Source of the DNA: Floridanema aerugineum
Lineage (GTDB): Bacteria; Cyanobacteriota; Cyanobacteriia; Cyanobacteriales; Aerosakkonemataceae
DNA: 64,000 nt
Direction of reading: 5' to 3'
Assembly (NCBI RefSeq): GCF_041929345.1
Contig: NZ_JBHFNQ010000193.1
Coordinates: forward strand, 7,968 to 71,967
Shown here: positions 43,601 through 58,600 of the stretch, in pieces
How positions within the stretch are numbered: the first letter of the stretch is position 1
How the letters are laid out: every line of letters starts with the position of its first letter
The notes under the pieces: model-generated
Seen by the model: only the letters and a program-made list of their open reading frames with translations
Databases searched by the model: none
Told to the model about the DNA's origin: nothing
Made by a program: the position numbers and the translations under genes

Positions 43601-46600
43601 ACAAATCCTCAAACTAAATCAAGTTGGGATTCACGACAACTTCTTTGAACTAGGAGGACATTCACTCCTTGCCACCCAACTAATTTCCCGCATCCGCAAC
43701 CATTTACAAGTAGAATTGCCTTTGCGGAGTCTATTTGGCGCACCCACTATAGCTGAATTAGCCCCAGCAATTCAACAATTACAGCAACAAAATTTACAAC
43801 TGAGTGCGCCACCAATTGTTAAACGAGATAACAATAACGATTTACCACTGTCATTTGCTCAAACAAGGTTGTGGTTTATCGACCAATTTGAAAGCAATAG
43901 TGGTTTATACAACATACCTTTTGCAATACGTTTAGAAGGAACTCTTTGTGTTGCTACTTTAGAACAAAGTTTTCAAGAAATTGTGGTGCGCCACGAAGCA
44001 TTACGCACTAATTTTATTACTCTTGATGGGCAACCAAATCAAATTATTCAGAGTCAAATTAACTGGAAATTATCGGTTGTTAACTTCAAAGATTTATCCA
44101 CAAATCAACAAGAAACTGCCGCATTAGAATTACTGCAACAAAAAGCAATTGAACCGTTTGATTTAGCAAATGATTGCTTGCTTCAAGCCACATTAGTCGC
44201 ACTCTCAGAAACCGAACATATCTTGTTGATATGTATGCACCACATAGTTTCTGATGGTTGGTCGATCGGTGTATTACTTGCAGAATTGGCAGCACTATAC
44301 AATGCTTATACTCAAGATTTACCCTCACCATTAGACCCACTGCCCATTCAGTACGCAGACTTTGCTATCTGGCAGCGACAATGGCTACAAGGTGAAGTAT
44401 TGCAAACTCAATTAAGTTACTGGCAAAATCAACTTGCAGATGCACCAGCTTTATTATCACTTCCCACAGACCGACCCAGACCAGCAGTGCAAACCTTCGT
44501 TGGTGGACATCAACAGTTTGCCCTGTCTGCTGAACTAACCCAAAAATTGAACCAACTAAGTCAAGAACAAGGGGTAACTTTGTTTATGACTTTGTTCGCA
44601 GCATTTAATACTTTACTCTACCGCTACAGCGGACAAACAGATATTGTGGTGGGCACACCCATTGCCAACCGCAATCACCAAGAAATTGAAGGGTTAATTG
44701 GCTTTTTTATTAATACTTTAGTAATCAGAACTGACCTATCCAATAATCAGAGTTTCACCAAATTACTCAATCAAGTGCGAGAGGTATCTTTAGGAGCATA
44801 CACCCATCAGGATTTGCCATTTGAAATGCTGGTAGAAGCATTGCAGCCAGAACGCAACCTCAGCTATTCACCTTTGTTTCAGGTGATGTTTGCGCTTCAA
44901 AATGCACCTGTATCTTTAGTAGATTTAGATGGATTAAAGCTGACGACTGTAGAGGTAGAAAATCCGATCGCCAAATTTGATTTAGGTTTGGGAATGGAAA
45001 GTACCCCAAATGGATTAGTGGGGTGGTGGGAATACAACACCGACTTATTTAATGGCAACACCATTGAGCGAATGACAGGTCATTTTGTCACACTGCTAGA
45101 AGCAATTGTCGCTAATCCTCAAACACCAATTTCCCGATTACCAATCTTAACTGCAACTGAACAACAGCAATTAATTGAATGGAACAATACTCAAACAAAT
45201 GAGGCGATCGATAAATGTCTCCACCAATTGTTTGAAGAACAAGTAGAAAAAACACCCGATGCAGTAGCAGTAGTATTTGAGAATCAACAACTGACTTACC
45301 GAGAATTGAACAATAGAGCAAATCAGTTAGCACATTATTTGCGCTATGAAGGTGTGGGTGCAGATGTGCCAGTAGGGATTTGTGTGGAACGTTCCCTGGA
45401 ACTGGTAGTGGGAGTTTTAGGAATTCTCAAAGCAGGCGGCGCTTATGTTCCCCTAGATCCAGAATATCCAGTTGAGCGTTTGCGTTTTATGCTCGAAGAC
45501 TCAAAAGTTAGAGTGTTGTTGACGCAACAGAAATTCGTAGAGACGTTGTATACAACGTCTCTACCTCAACATCCAGCACACTTAGTTTGCTTAGATAGGG
45601 ACTGGCAAGTTATTTCGCAGCACAGTCCGGCGAATCTGATTTGTAATGTCCAACCAGAAAACTTAGCATACATAATTTATACCTCTGGTTCCACAGGTCA
45701 ACCCAAAGGCGTAGCCATGAATCATCTACCCTTGGTGAATCTGATCCTTTGGCAACAACAACAAACCACGATTTCTCCAGGAGCGAAAACCCTACAATTT
45801 GCCCCAATTAGCTTTGATGTTTCCTGCCAAGAAATGTTCTCAACTTGGTGTAATGGTGGCACATTGCTGTTGATTACTGAGCAAATACGCCGCGAACCTG
45901 TAGCTTTATTAAATTTACTGCAAGAACAAGCGATCGAGCGAGTATTTCTCCCGTTTGTTGGCTTACAACAGCTAGCTGAGGTAGCGATCGATCGGACATC
46001 AGCGGTGCAGTTGCGAGAAATCATTACCGCAGGGGAACAGCTACAGATGACACCAGCAATTACTCAGTGGTTGAATCAGCTAAGTAACTGCACTTTGCAC
46101 AATCATTATGGGCCTTCGGAAAGTCATGTAGTAACTAGTTATACCCTAAATCAGACAGGAGAAAGTTGGCCGTTACTACCACCGATCGGTCGCCCCATAG
46201 CCAACAGCCAAATCTATATCCTCGATCCACAACTCCAGCCAACACCAATCGGAGTCCCAGGAGAATTGCACATTGGCGGTGTTTCCTTAGCTAGAGGCTA
46301 CCTGAACCGACCCGAATTAACCAGTGAAAAATTCATCGCCAATCCCTTCGACAATGAACCGAATTCCCGCCTCTATAAAACGGGAGACTTAGCCCGTTAT
46401 TTACCTGATGGTAATATCGAATACCTGGGACGGATTGACAATCAAGTAAAAATTCGGGGTTTCCGCATTGAATTAGGCGAAATTGAAGCAGTATTAAGCC
46501 AACATCCCCAAGTCAAAACAGCGGTGGCGATCGTCCGGGAAGACACACCCGGAGATAAACGCCTAGTCGCATACATCACACCGCAACCGTCAGCGACACC

Positions 46601-49600
46601 GACAAGCAGCGAACTGCGGCAATACATGAAAGCGAAGTTGCCAGAGTACATGGTGCCAAGTGCTTTTGTAATTCTCGAAACCCTCCCCCTGACTCCCAGT
46701 GGCAAAGTCGATCGTCGCGCCCTAAGAGCACCCGATTTTCAGACTCAACAAGACAAATATCAAGCACCCCGCACGCCGATAGAAGAAATCCTCACCCAAG
46801 AGTGGGGACAAATCCTCAAACTAAATCAAGTCGGGATTCACGACAACTTCTTTGAATTAGGGGGACATTCCCTACTCGCAACTCAACTAATGTCCCGGAT
46901 TCGCAGTCACTTCCAAGTGGAACTGCCTTTGCGGAGTCTGTTTGCAGCACCTACAGTTGCAGAGTTAGCACCAATAATTCAGCAATTACAGCAGCAGAAT
47001 TTACAACTCAGTTCGCCACCAATTGTCAAGCGAGACAACAATAGCGACCTACCGCTCTCGTTTGCCGAAACCCGGTTGTGGTTTATTGACCAGTTGGAAC
47101 CAAATAGTGCCCTATACAACATCCCAGCCGCACTACGTTTGGAAGGAACCCTCTGTGTCACCGCCTTAGAACAAAGCTTCCGAGAAATTGTCCAGCGTCA
47201 TGAGGCATTACGAACCAATTTTATTGCCGTTGATGGGCAACCCACACAAATCATTCATGAAGAAGCCAACTGGAAATTATCAATAATAGATGGGAGAGAT
47301 TTATCAAACCAGGAATCAGAAAGTGCGTTAGCAGAATTACTGCAACAACAAGCCAATGCACCATTTGACCTGGCAAATGATTGCTTACTCAGAGCCACAT
47401 TAATCGCATTGTCTGACACCGAACACATTTTGAGCTTGTGTATGCACCACATAGTCAGTGATGGTTGGTCGATCGGTGTGTTTGTGGCTGAACTGGTAGC
47501 ACTGTACGATGCTTATGCTCAAGGTCAACCATCACCATTAAGTCCGCTGCCAATTCAATACACCGACTTTGCCATCTGGCAAAGAAATTGGCTGCAAGGT
47601 GAAGTGCTGCAAACCCAATTAAGTTACTGGCAAGATCAACTCGCAGATGTGCCACCTCTATTAGCACTCCCGACCGATCGACCCAGACCAGCAGTGCAAA
47701 CTTATCAAGGTGCTCATCAAGAATTTGCCCTGTCTGCGGAATTAACCCAGAAATTGACAATCCTGAGTCAAGAACAAGGAACCACTTTGTTTATGACTCT
47801 GTTGGCAGCATTTGATACTTTACTTTACCGCTACAGCGGACAAACAGATATTGTCGTCGGTTCACCCATTGCCAACCGGAACAAGAGTGAAATCGAAGGG
47901 TTAATTGGCTTTTTTGTCAATACTTTAGTACTCAGGACAGATCTATCCAATAATCCGAGTTTCGCGACTTTACTCGATCGAGTGCGGGAGGTGTCGTTAG
48001 CGGCATACACCCATCAGGATTTGCCGTTTGAGATGTTGGTGGAGGCTTTGCAACCAGAACGGGATCTCGGCCATACCCCTCTATTTCAGGTGATGTTTAT
48101 CCTCCAAAATGCACCTCTACCGGAGTTAGAACTGGGTGGGTTAACTCTAACACCAGTAGAGATCGAAAATGCGATCGCCAAATTTGATTTAAATTTATCA
48201 ATGCAGAGTACTCCTACTGGACTGGTGGGGATGTGGGAGTACAACACAGACTTGTTTGATGGCAGTACGATTCTTCGGATGACAGGTCATTTTGTCACAC
48301 TACTAGAAGGCATTGTCGCCAATCCTCAAACGCAGATTTCTCAATTACCGATGTTAACTTCATCGGAACAACATCAACTGTTAGTCGAGTGGAACGATAC
48401 TCAAACGAATTATCCAGTTGAGCAATGTCTGCATCAGTTATTTGAACAACAGGTGGAGAAAACACCACTAGCCATAGCCGTAGTGTTTGAAGCACAACAA
48501 CTAACTTATCGGGAATTGAACGATCGCGCCAATCAGTTAGCAAATTACTTGCGCTCATTAGGTGTAGGCGCAGATGTAACTGTAGGGATTTGTCTAGAAC
48601 GTTCCCTGGAAATGGTAGTGGGAGTGTTGGGTATTCTCAAAGCAGGAGGAGCATACCTCCCTCTAGACCCGGGGTATCCGAGTGAGCGATTACACTTCAT
48701 GCTCCAAGACTCCCAAGTTTCAGTGCTGTTGACTCAACAACAATTCGTAGAGACGTTGTATACAACGTCTCTACCTACACATCTAGCACACTTAGTTTGC
48801 TTAGATACTAACTGGGCAGTGATTTCGCAGCACAGTCCGGTAAATCCCACCAGTGAAGTCCAACCGGAGAACATCGCATATCTAATTTATACCTCTGGTT
48901 CCACAGGACAACCCAAAGGCATCGCCATGAATCACCGACCCTTGGTGAATCTGATCCATTGGCAAGTAGAAAATAGCACCATTTCTCCAGGAAGCAAAAC
49001 CCTACAATTTGCGCCGATTAGCTTTGATGTTTCCTGCCAAGAAATGTTCTCAACTTGGAGTGATGGCGGGACATTGCTGTTGATTAGTGAACAAATACGC
49101 CGGGAACCTTTAGCTTTATTAGGTTTACTCGAAGAACTGGCAGTAGAGAGACTGTTTCTACCTTTTGTCGGCTTACAACAGCTAGCAGAAGTAGCGATCG
49201 ATCGGACATCAACGATGCAGTTGCGGGAAATCATTACAGCCGGGGAACAGTTACAGATGACACCAGCAATTACCCAGTGGTTGAGTCGGCTAAGTAACTG
49301 CACTTTGCACAATCATTATGGGCCATCGGAGAGTCATGCAGTTACCAGTTTTACCTTGAGTAATTCCCAGGAGAGTTGGTCGCTACTACCGCCCATCGGT
49401 CGTCCAATTGCCAACAGCCAAATATACATCCTCGATCCACAACTCCAGCCAGTACCAATCGGAGTCCCAGGAGAATTGCACATTGGCGGTGTTTCCTTAG
49501 CACGAGGCTACCTGAACCGCCCAGAATTAACTAATGAAAAGTTCATCGCCAATCCCTTCGACAATGAACCAAATTCTCGCCTCTATAAAACTGGAGACTT

Positions 49601-52600
49601 AGCCCGCTACTTGCCAGATGGTAATATCGAATACCTGGGACGGATTGACAATCAAGTAAAAATTCGTGGTTTCCGCATTGAATTGGGTGAAATAGAAGGC
49701 ATTCTCGGTCAACATCCCCAAGTCCAAGCGGCTGCGGCGATCGTTCGGGAAGACACACCTGGGGATAAACGCCTAGTAGCATACATCACAGCGCAACCGT
49801 CAGCAACCCCCAGCAGCAACGAACTGCGGCAATACTTGAAAGCGAAGCTACCAGAATACATGGTGCCGAGTGCTTTTGTGTTATTGGAGACTTTGCCCTT
49901 AACTCCGAGTGGCAAACTCGATCGTCGCGCTTTACCCACTCCCGACTACCAAGGTATACAAAAAGACAAGTATCAAGCCCCTCGCACACCGATCGAAGAA
50001 ATCCTGACTCACCTGTGGGGACAAATACTCAAACTAAATCAAGTCGGGATTCATGACAACTTCTTTGAACTAGGAGGACATTCCTTACTCGCCACCCAAC
50101 TAATGTCCCGGATTCGCAGCCACTTTCAAGTAGAACTGCCACTAAGGAGTTTGTTTGCGGCACCCACAGTTGCAGAATTAGCTCCCATAATTGGGCAGTT
50201 ACAGCAGCAGAATTTACAACTCAGTTCGCCACCAATTGTCAAGCGAGACAACAATAGCGATCGACCGCTCTCTTATGCCCAAACTAGGTTATGGTTTATT
50301 GACCAGTTTCAACCGAATAGTGCCTTATACAACATCCCAGCCGCATTACGGTTGGTCGGAAGCTTAGACGTAGCCGCCTTAGAACAAAGCTTCCGAGAAA
50401 TTGTCCAGCGTCATGAGGCATTACGAACCAATTTCCTGACAGTTGATGGGCAACCCAGACAAATCATTCACAGTGAAACGAGTTGGACTTTATCGATCGT
50501 TGATGGCAGAAATTTATCAACAATAGAACAATTACTGCAACAACAAGCCAATGCACCATTTGACCTGGCAAATGATTGCTTACTCAGAACCACATTAGTC
50601 ACGCTGTCAGAAACCGAACATATCTTGTTGATATGTATGCACCACATAGTTTCTGATGGTTGGTCGATCGGTGTATTTGTGGAAGAACTAACGGCACTGT
50701 ACAATGCTTATGCTCAAGGTCAACCATCACCATTAAGTCCGCTGCCCATTCAATACACTGACTTTGCGATTTGGCAAAGAAATTGGTTGCAAGGTGAAGT
50801 TCTGCAAAGCCAATTAAGTTACTGGCTTGCATCACTGGCTGATGCACCAGCAATATTATCACTGCCCACAGACCGCCCCAGACCAGCAGTGCAAACCTTT
50901 GTGGGCGCACATCAACAATTTACCCTGTCTGCGGAACTTACCGAAAAATTGAACCAACTAAGTCAAGAACAAGGGGTAACTCTGTTTATGACTTTGTTGG
51001 CAGCGTTTGATACTTTACTCTACCGCTACAGTGGACAAACAGATATTGTCGTCGGTTCACCCATTGCCAACCGGAACAAAAGTGAAATCGAAGGGTTAAT
51101 CGGCTTTTTTATCAACACTTTAGTGTTGAGGACAGATTTATCAAATAATCCCTGTTTTGCCCAACTGCTCGATCGAGTGCGAGAGGTGTCTTTAGGGGCT
51201 TACGCACATCAGGATTTGCCCTTTGAGATGTTGGTGGAGGCTTTACAACCAGAACGGGATCTGAGCCATACCCCGCTATTTCAGGTGATGTTTGTCCTCC
51301 AGAATGCACCTGTATCCGACTTAGAACTGGGTGGGTTAACCCTAAGTTTGCTCGAACTCGAAAATGCGATCGCCAAATTTGATTTAACTTTAGCAATGGA
51401 GAGTACCCCAGATGGACTGGTGGGGTTGTGGGAATACAACACCGACTTATTTGATGGCAGTACGATTCTTCGGATGACAGGTCATTTTGTCACACTGCTA
51501 GAGGGCATTGTCGCCAATCCCGAAACGCCAATTTCCCAAATACCAATGTTAACCACAGTTGAACAACATCAACTGTTAACTGAGTGGAACAATACTCAAA
51601 CTGACTATCCAGCTACTTTATGTATCCATCAATTGTTTGAACAACAGGTGGAGAAGACACCCGATGCTGTAGCAGTGGTATTTGATTTTCAACAATTGAC
51701 TTATCGGGAATTGAATGAGCGATCGAATCAATTAGCACATTATTTACGCTCATTAGGCGTAGGTGCAGATGTGTTAGTGGGAATTTGTGTAGAACGATCG
51801 ATCGAAATGGTTGTAGGAATACTGGGCATTATCAAAGCGGGTGGCGCTTATGTCCCAATAGACCCAACCTATCCCCAAGACCGCTTAAGCTTTATGCTTA
51901 GTGATACTGGGGTAAAAGTTCTTTTGACCCAAGAGAACTTAGTAAATTCTCTTCCCAAACATGAAGCCCTTGTCGTTTGCTTGGATAGCGATTGGCAAAG
52001 CATTAACCAAGCAAGTCAAGAAAATCTCCACAGTAGAGTCAGTGCAGAAAATCTAGCTTACGTAATTTATACCTCTGGTTCTACAGGAACTCCCAAGGGA
52101 GTTATAGTTACTCATCAGGCGGTGAATCGGCTAGTCAAAAATACCAACTATATCCAGATAACAGCTGATGACCGAATTGCTCAAGCATCGAATATTGCTT
52201 TTGATGCTGCGACTTTTGAAATTTGGGGAGCATTGCTCAACGGAGCCAAGTTAGTCATTATTACTAAATCAGTCTTGCTGTCTCCGCCAGAATTAGCAAT
52301 TAGTCTGAGAGAAAATCAGATCGGCATCTTATTTTTAACCACAGCTTTGTTCAATCAGTTAGCCAGAGAAGTACCACAAGCATTTAGCGGGTTACGATAT
52401 CTACTATTTGGGGGAGAAGCGGTAGATCCCTTCTGGGTGCGAGAGGTACTCGACAAAGGTAGACCGCAACAACTGCTTCATGTCTATGGGCCAACGGAAA
52501 ATACTACCTTTTCCTCATGGTACTTGGTAGAAGATTTACCCCTAAGTGCAACAACTGTGGCAATTGGTCGCCCAATCGCTAACACCCAAATCTACATCCT

Positions 52601-55600
52601 TGACCAATATCTACAACCTGTCCCAGTATGTGTACCAGGAGAATTACACATCGGTGGTGCTGGATTAGCACGAGGCTACCTGAACCGCCCAGAATTAACT
52701 AATGAGAAGTTCATTGCCAATCCCTTGAGCAATGACCCAAATTCTCGCCTCTATAAAACTGGGGATTTAGTCCGCTACTTACCCGATGGCAACATCGAAT
52801 ACTTGGGACGGATTGACAATCAAGTGAAAATTCGCGGCTTCCGCATCGAATTGGGCGAAATCGAAGCTATCCTTAGTCAACATCCTCAAGTCCAAACTGC
52901 GGTGGCGATCGTCCGCGAAGACACACCCGGAGATAAACGCTTAGTAGCATACATCGTAGCGCCAGCCGAAGCAACACCTGCAACCAACGAACTACGGCAA
53001 TATCTGAAAGCCAAACTCCCAGAATATATGGTACCCAGTGCTTTTGTAATTCTGGAAGCGCTACCAATCACACCAAACGGGAAAGTTGACAGACGGGCTT
53101 TACCAATACCAGAATCTCGATCGGGAATTGAAGTCAAACTAGTTGCGCCCCGCACCCCAGAAGAAAAAACACTCACCCAGATTTGGACACAAGTTTTGGG
53201 AGTAGAACAAATCGGCATCCATGATAACTTCTTTGAACTCGGTGGCGATTCCATTCTCAGCATTCAAATCATCACTAAAGCAAGACAAGCAGGATTAGAA
53301 CTGAGTGTCAAACAGTTATTTACAAATCAAACGATCGCTCAATTAGCTGCCGTCGCCAAGACAAGCAAAGCAATTCAAATCGCACAAGAACCAGTCACAG
53401 GTGCAGTTAAACTTACACCAATACAACAGTGGTTTTTTGAGCAGAACTTAACCAACCCGCACCATTTTAATCAATCATGGATATTTACAGTTCCCGCTGA
53501 TTTCCAAGTCGAACACTTAGAACCAATTTGGGAACAATTGTTGATCCATCACGATGCTTTGCGTTTACGGTTTACTCAAACAGAATCAGGTTGGGAACAG
53601 ACGCACGCTACACCAAATCAGCGGATTACACTTTCAAGCTTTGACTTATCTACAGTTAGTGAGAGCGAATGGCAAAATGCGATCGAAAGCACTGCTAATA
53701 CTTTACAAGCAAGTTTGAATTTAGAAGAAAATCTCGTTCAAGTCGCCCATTTCAAAGGGGGAGAAAACAAAGAAGGAAGATTACTAATAGTAATTCACCA
53801 TTTGGTAGTTGATGGTGTATCTTGGCGGATTTTATTAGAAGACTTCCAGACAGCTTACCAACAACTTAGTCAAAATCAAGCAATTCAATTACTACCAAAA
53901 ACTACCTCTTTCAAGGCATGGGTTCAACAATTAAGCACTTATGCTCAATACGCCTACGGCACGCTGACGCGAACGGATGTTTTAAGTTCCCAAACAGCTT
54001 ATTGGTTGAGAGAATCTTACACCTCTGTTTCTCCTATTCCTGTAGACTATCACCAAGGAGAAAACACAATTGCTTCGGCTCAGAATGTATCTGTATCGTT
54101 AAGTGAAGTTGAAACTCAAGCATTGTTGCAAGATGTCCCGAAAGCATATAAAACTCAGATTAATGATGTCTTATTGACAGCTTTAGTCTTGGTTTTGAGC
54201 AAATGGACTAACTCAAACTCTGTGTTATTCAACTTAGAAGGACATGGGCGGGAAGATATTATTGAAGGTGTAGATTTATCCCGAACGGTGGGTTGGTTTA
54301 CCACTATTTTCCCGGTAGTAATGCAACTGGAAAACACCAATAAACTGAATTTAGGAGAGGTTTTAAAATCAGTCAAGGAACAATTACGATCGATTCCCAA
54401 CAAAGGAATTGGCTATGGACTATTGCGTTATTTATCTGAGAATCAAGACATCCAGAGTCAAATTAAAAACCTAAAAGAAGCCGAGATTAGCTTCAATTAT
54501 TTAGGTCAATTTAGTCAGTTGTTCAATCAATCTTCTCTGCTACAATTGGCGAATGAATCGAGTGGAAACTACTCCTGTTTGCAAAATTTACGCTCTCATT
54601 TGCTGGATATAAACGCCATTATTACCAACGAACGACTGCATATAGATTGGACATACAGCAGCAATTTGCATTACTCTAGTACGATCGAGAAAATTGCCAC
54701 AGATTTTGTCACCACCTTACGAGAGTTAATCGCTCATTGTTTATCACCAGAAAATGGTGGTTACACTCCCAGTGACTTCCCCTTAATCAAACTCACGCAA
54801 CCAGAATTAGATCGAGTATTAGCCAAACTTCCATTAACTAATTGGCAAAATGTAGAAGATATTTACCCCCTATCACCAATGCAACAGGGGATGCTGTTTG
54901 AAAGTTTGTATGCGCCTGACTCTGGCGTATATGTTGAAGTACTCAGTTGCACTTTAACCGGAGACTTAAATGTGTCGGCGTTTGAGCAAGCTTGGCAACA
55001 AGTGGTAGTGCATCATTCAATTTTCCGTACAGCTTTCCTTTGGGAATCTTTACACCAACCTCTACAAGTTGTCTTTCGAGAAGTTAATATTAATGTCGCT
55101 ACTTATGATTGGCGCGATTTATCAGCGGTGGAGCAGCAACAGCAATTAGAAACATTTCTTGATTCAGAACACCAGCAGGGTTTCTCATTTTCCCAAGCAC
55201 CATTGATGCGTTTATATCTGATTCAAAAGTCAGAAAATAGTTACCAATTTGTTTGGAGTTTTCATCATATATTGCTAGATGGCTGGTCTTTACCTTTGGT
55301 TTTGAAAGACCTCTGGGATTTTTATGAAGTTATTCTGACCGACAAATCTTTCGATCGTCAACCCTCACTCAACTACCGACACTATATTGCTTGGCTACAG
55401 CAACAAAATGTGGCTCAATCTCAAGCTTTTTGGCAACAAAAACTCGCCAATTTTAGTGCGCCAACTCCTTTGATGGTGGATAAACCTTTATCGCATCGGG
55501 AAAATGGCTTGGCTAGTTATGGGGAACAACATATTGAGTTAAGTTTATCAGCAACAGCTTATGCTAATTCTTTTGTCCGAAAACATCAATTAACGCTTTC

Positions 55601-58600
55601 TAATTTAGTGCAGGCGACTTGGGCTTTGTTACTGTCTCGCTATTCTCAAGAGATTGATGTAGTGTTTGGCGCGACTGTTTCTGGTCGTCCGCCAGTTATT
55701 AATGGAGTCGAGTCGATGGTAGGGTTATTTATTAATACCTTGCCAATGCGCGTTCGATTTACTGAAAATACTCAATTGTTGGGACTCTTAAAAGATTTAC
55801 AGGCGCAACTGGTGGAGTCGGAACAATTTGCTTATAGTTCCTTGGTGGAGATTCAAGGATTTAGTGATGTACCTAGAGGTACTTCTTTGTTCGATAGCAT
55901 TGTAGTGTTTGAGAATTATCCAACGGATAGTACTCTTTTAGAAGACAATAGTAACTTTTCGTTCTCTAATTTCCGAGCGATCGAACAAACAAATTATCCT
56001 TTGACAATTGTAGTTGGACCTGGAGAACAATTGTTTCTGAAGGTAAGCTACGATGCCAATCGGTTTGATGATAGTGCAATCAGCCGGATGTTGGGTCATT
56101 TTGTGACCTTGCTAGAAGCCATTGTTACCAATCCCCAAATGCCGATTTCTCAACTACCAATGTTAACGGTAGCTGAACAACATCAACTGTTAACCGAATG
56201 GAATAATACTCAAACTGATTACCCGACAGATAAATGTCTGCATCAGTTGTTTGAAGAACAGGTAGAGAAAACACCGAATGCACTAGCAGTAGTATTTGAG
56301 AATCAACAACTAACATATCGGGAATTGAACGATCGCGCCAATCAATTAGCAAATTATTTGCGCTCATTAGGTGTAGGTGCAGATACACCTGTAGGGATTT
56401 GTGTAGAACGTTCAACAGAAATGGTAATCGGACTACTGGGGATTCTCAAAGCAGGTGGCGCTTACGTTCCCCTCGATCCAGAATATCCAACAGATCGTTT
56501 ACGCTTTATGCTGAGTGACTCATCTGTAACAGTGCTGCTGACACAACAGAAATTACTGAACTCTCTACCCGAACATAACGCCCAAATCTTTTGTCTGGAT
56601 ACCGACTGGCAAGCAATTTCTCACTTCAATCAAGATAATCTACCCTTGAACGTTGCACCAGAAAACTTAGCTTATATCATTTATACCTCTGGTTCCACAG
56701 GTCAACCCAAAGGTGCGATGAATACCCACAAGGGAATTTGCAATCGTCTGTTGTGGATGCAAGAAGCTTACCAATTGACAACAGATGATGTAGTGTTGCA
56801 AAAAACACCCTTCAGCTTTGATGTTTCAGTGTGGGAATTCTTCTGGACTCTGCTTAATGGTAGTCGTTTAGTGGTTGCTAAACCAGGAGGACATCGTGAT
56901 TCTGAGTATTTGGTGAATCTGATCTCTCAACAGCAAGTGACTACCTTGCATTTTGTGCCTTCCATGCTGCAAGTATTTTTGGAGAGTCCAAACTTAGCAT
57001 TATGTGAGAGTTTGCGGCGCGTGATTTGTAGTGGGGAAGCGTTGAGTGTGGACTTGCAAACCAAATTCTTTGAGCGTTTGGGGTGTGAGTTACACAACCT
57101 TTATGGGCCAACAGAGGCGGCGATCGATGTGACATACTGGGAATGCGATCGGCATTCGTCACTGGACACAGTACCGATCGGAAAACCAATTGCCAATACT
57201 CAAATATATATTCTCGATCGATATCTGCAACCAGTACCAGTAGGAGTCCCAGGAGAATTGCACATTGGCGGTGTAGGATTAGCCACAGGCTACCTCAACC
57301 GGAAAGAATTAACAACAGAAAAGTTCATAGACAGTCCCTTTGACAACGCCAAACTATATAAAACGGGAGACTTAGCACGCTATTTACCTGATGGCAACAT
57401 TGAATACTTGGGACGGATTGACAATCAAGTAAAAATTCGGGGATTCCGCATTGAGTTGGGCGAAATCGAAGCAGTTTTAAGTCAATATCCTGAAGTCCAA
57501 GCCGCTGTTGTGATAGCGCGTGAGGATAATCCGGGAGATAAACGCCTAGTTGCTTACATTACCACCGAAACTGGGGCGACACCAACAATTGATGAACTGC
57601 GGCAATACTTGAAAGCGAAGTTACCAGAGTATATGGTGCCGAGTGCTTTTGTGCTACTGGAAACCTTGCCTTTAACGCCTAACGGCAAAATCGATCGTCG
57701 TTCTCTACCCGCACCAGATTTCCACACCCAACAACAAAACAAGTACGTAGCCCCCCGCACTCCACTAGAAGAAATCCTAATCACAGCTTGGAGACAAATC
57801 CTTAACCTCAATCAAGTTGGGATTCACGACAACTTCTTTGAAATAGGAGGACATTCATTACTCGCCACCCAACTAATTTCTCGGATTCGGAGTCACTTGC
57901 AAATTGAGTTGCCCTTGCGGAGTTTGTTTAGCGCACCCACAGTAGCTCAATTAGCACCAATTATTCAACAGTTACAGCAACAAGATTTACAGCTTAGTGC
58001 GCCACCACTCTTAGCCAGAGACAATAATAACGACTTACCTCTGTCCTTTGCTCAAACAAGGTTGTGGTTTATCGACCAATTTGAACCCAATAGCGCTTTA
58101 TACAACATATCAGCCGCATTGCGTTTAGAGGGAACTCTCTGTGTAACTGCCTTAGAACAAAGTCTCACAGAAATAGTTCAGCGTCATGAAGCATTACGCA
58201 CCAATTTTATTACTGTTGATGGGCAAGCGAATCAAATCATTCATGAACAAACTAACTGGAAATTATCTGTTGTTGACTTCAAAGATTTGTCAGAAAGCGA
58301 ATCAAAAATTGCCGCAGTCGAACTAGTACAACAACAAGCGATTCAACCATTTAATTTAGCAACTGACTCATTACTCAGAGCCACATTAGTCACACTTTCT
58401 GACACTGAACATATCTTACTGATATGTATGCACCACATTGTCAGTGATGGTTGGTCGATCGGTGTATTTGTCGAAGAATTAACGGCACTGTACAATGCTT
58501 ATGCTCAAGGTCAACCATCACCGTTAAGTCCACTGCCAATTCAATATAGTGACTTTGCGATCTGGCAAAGAAATTGGTTGCAAGGTGAAGTATTGCAAAC

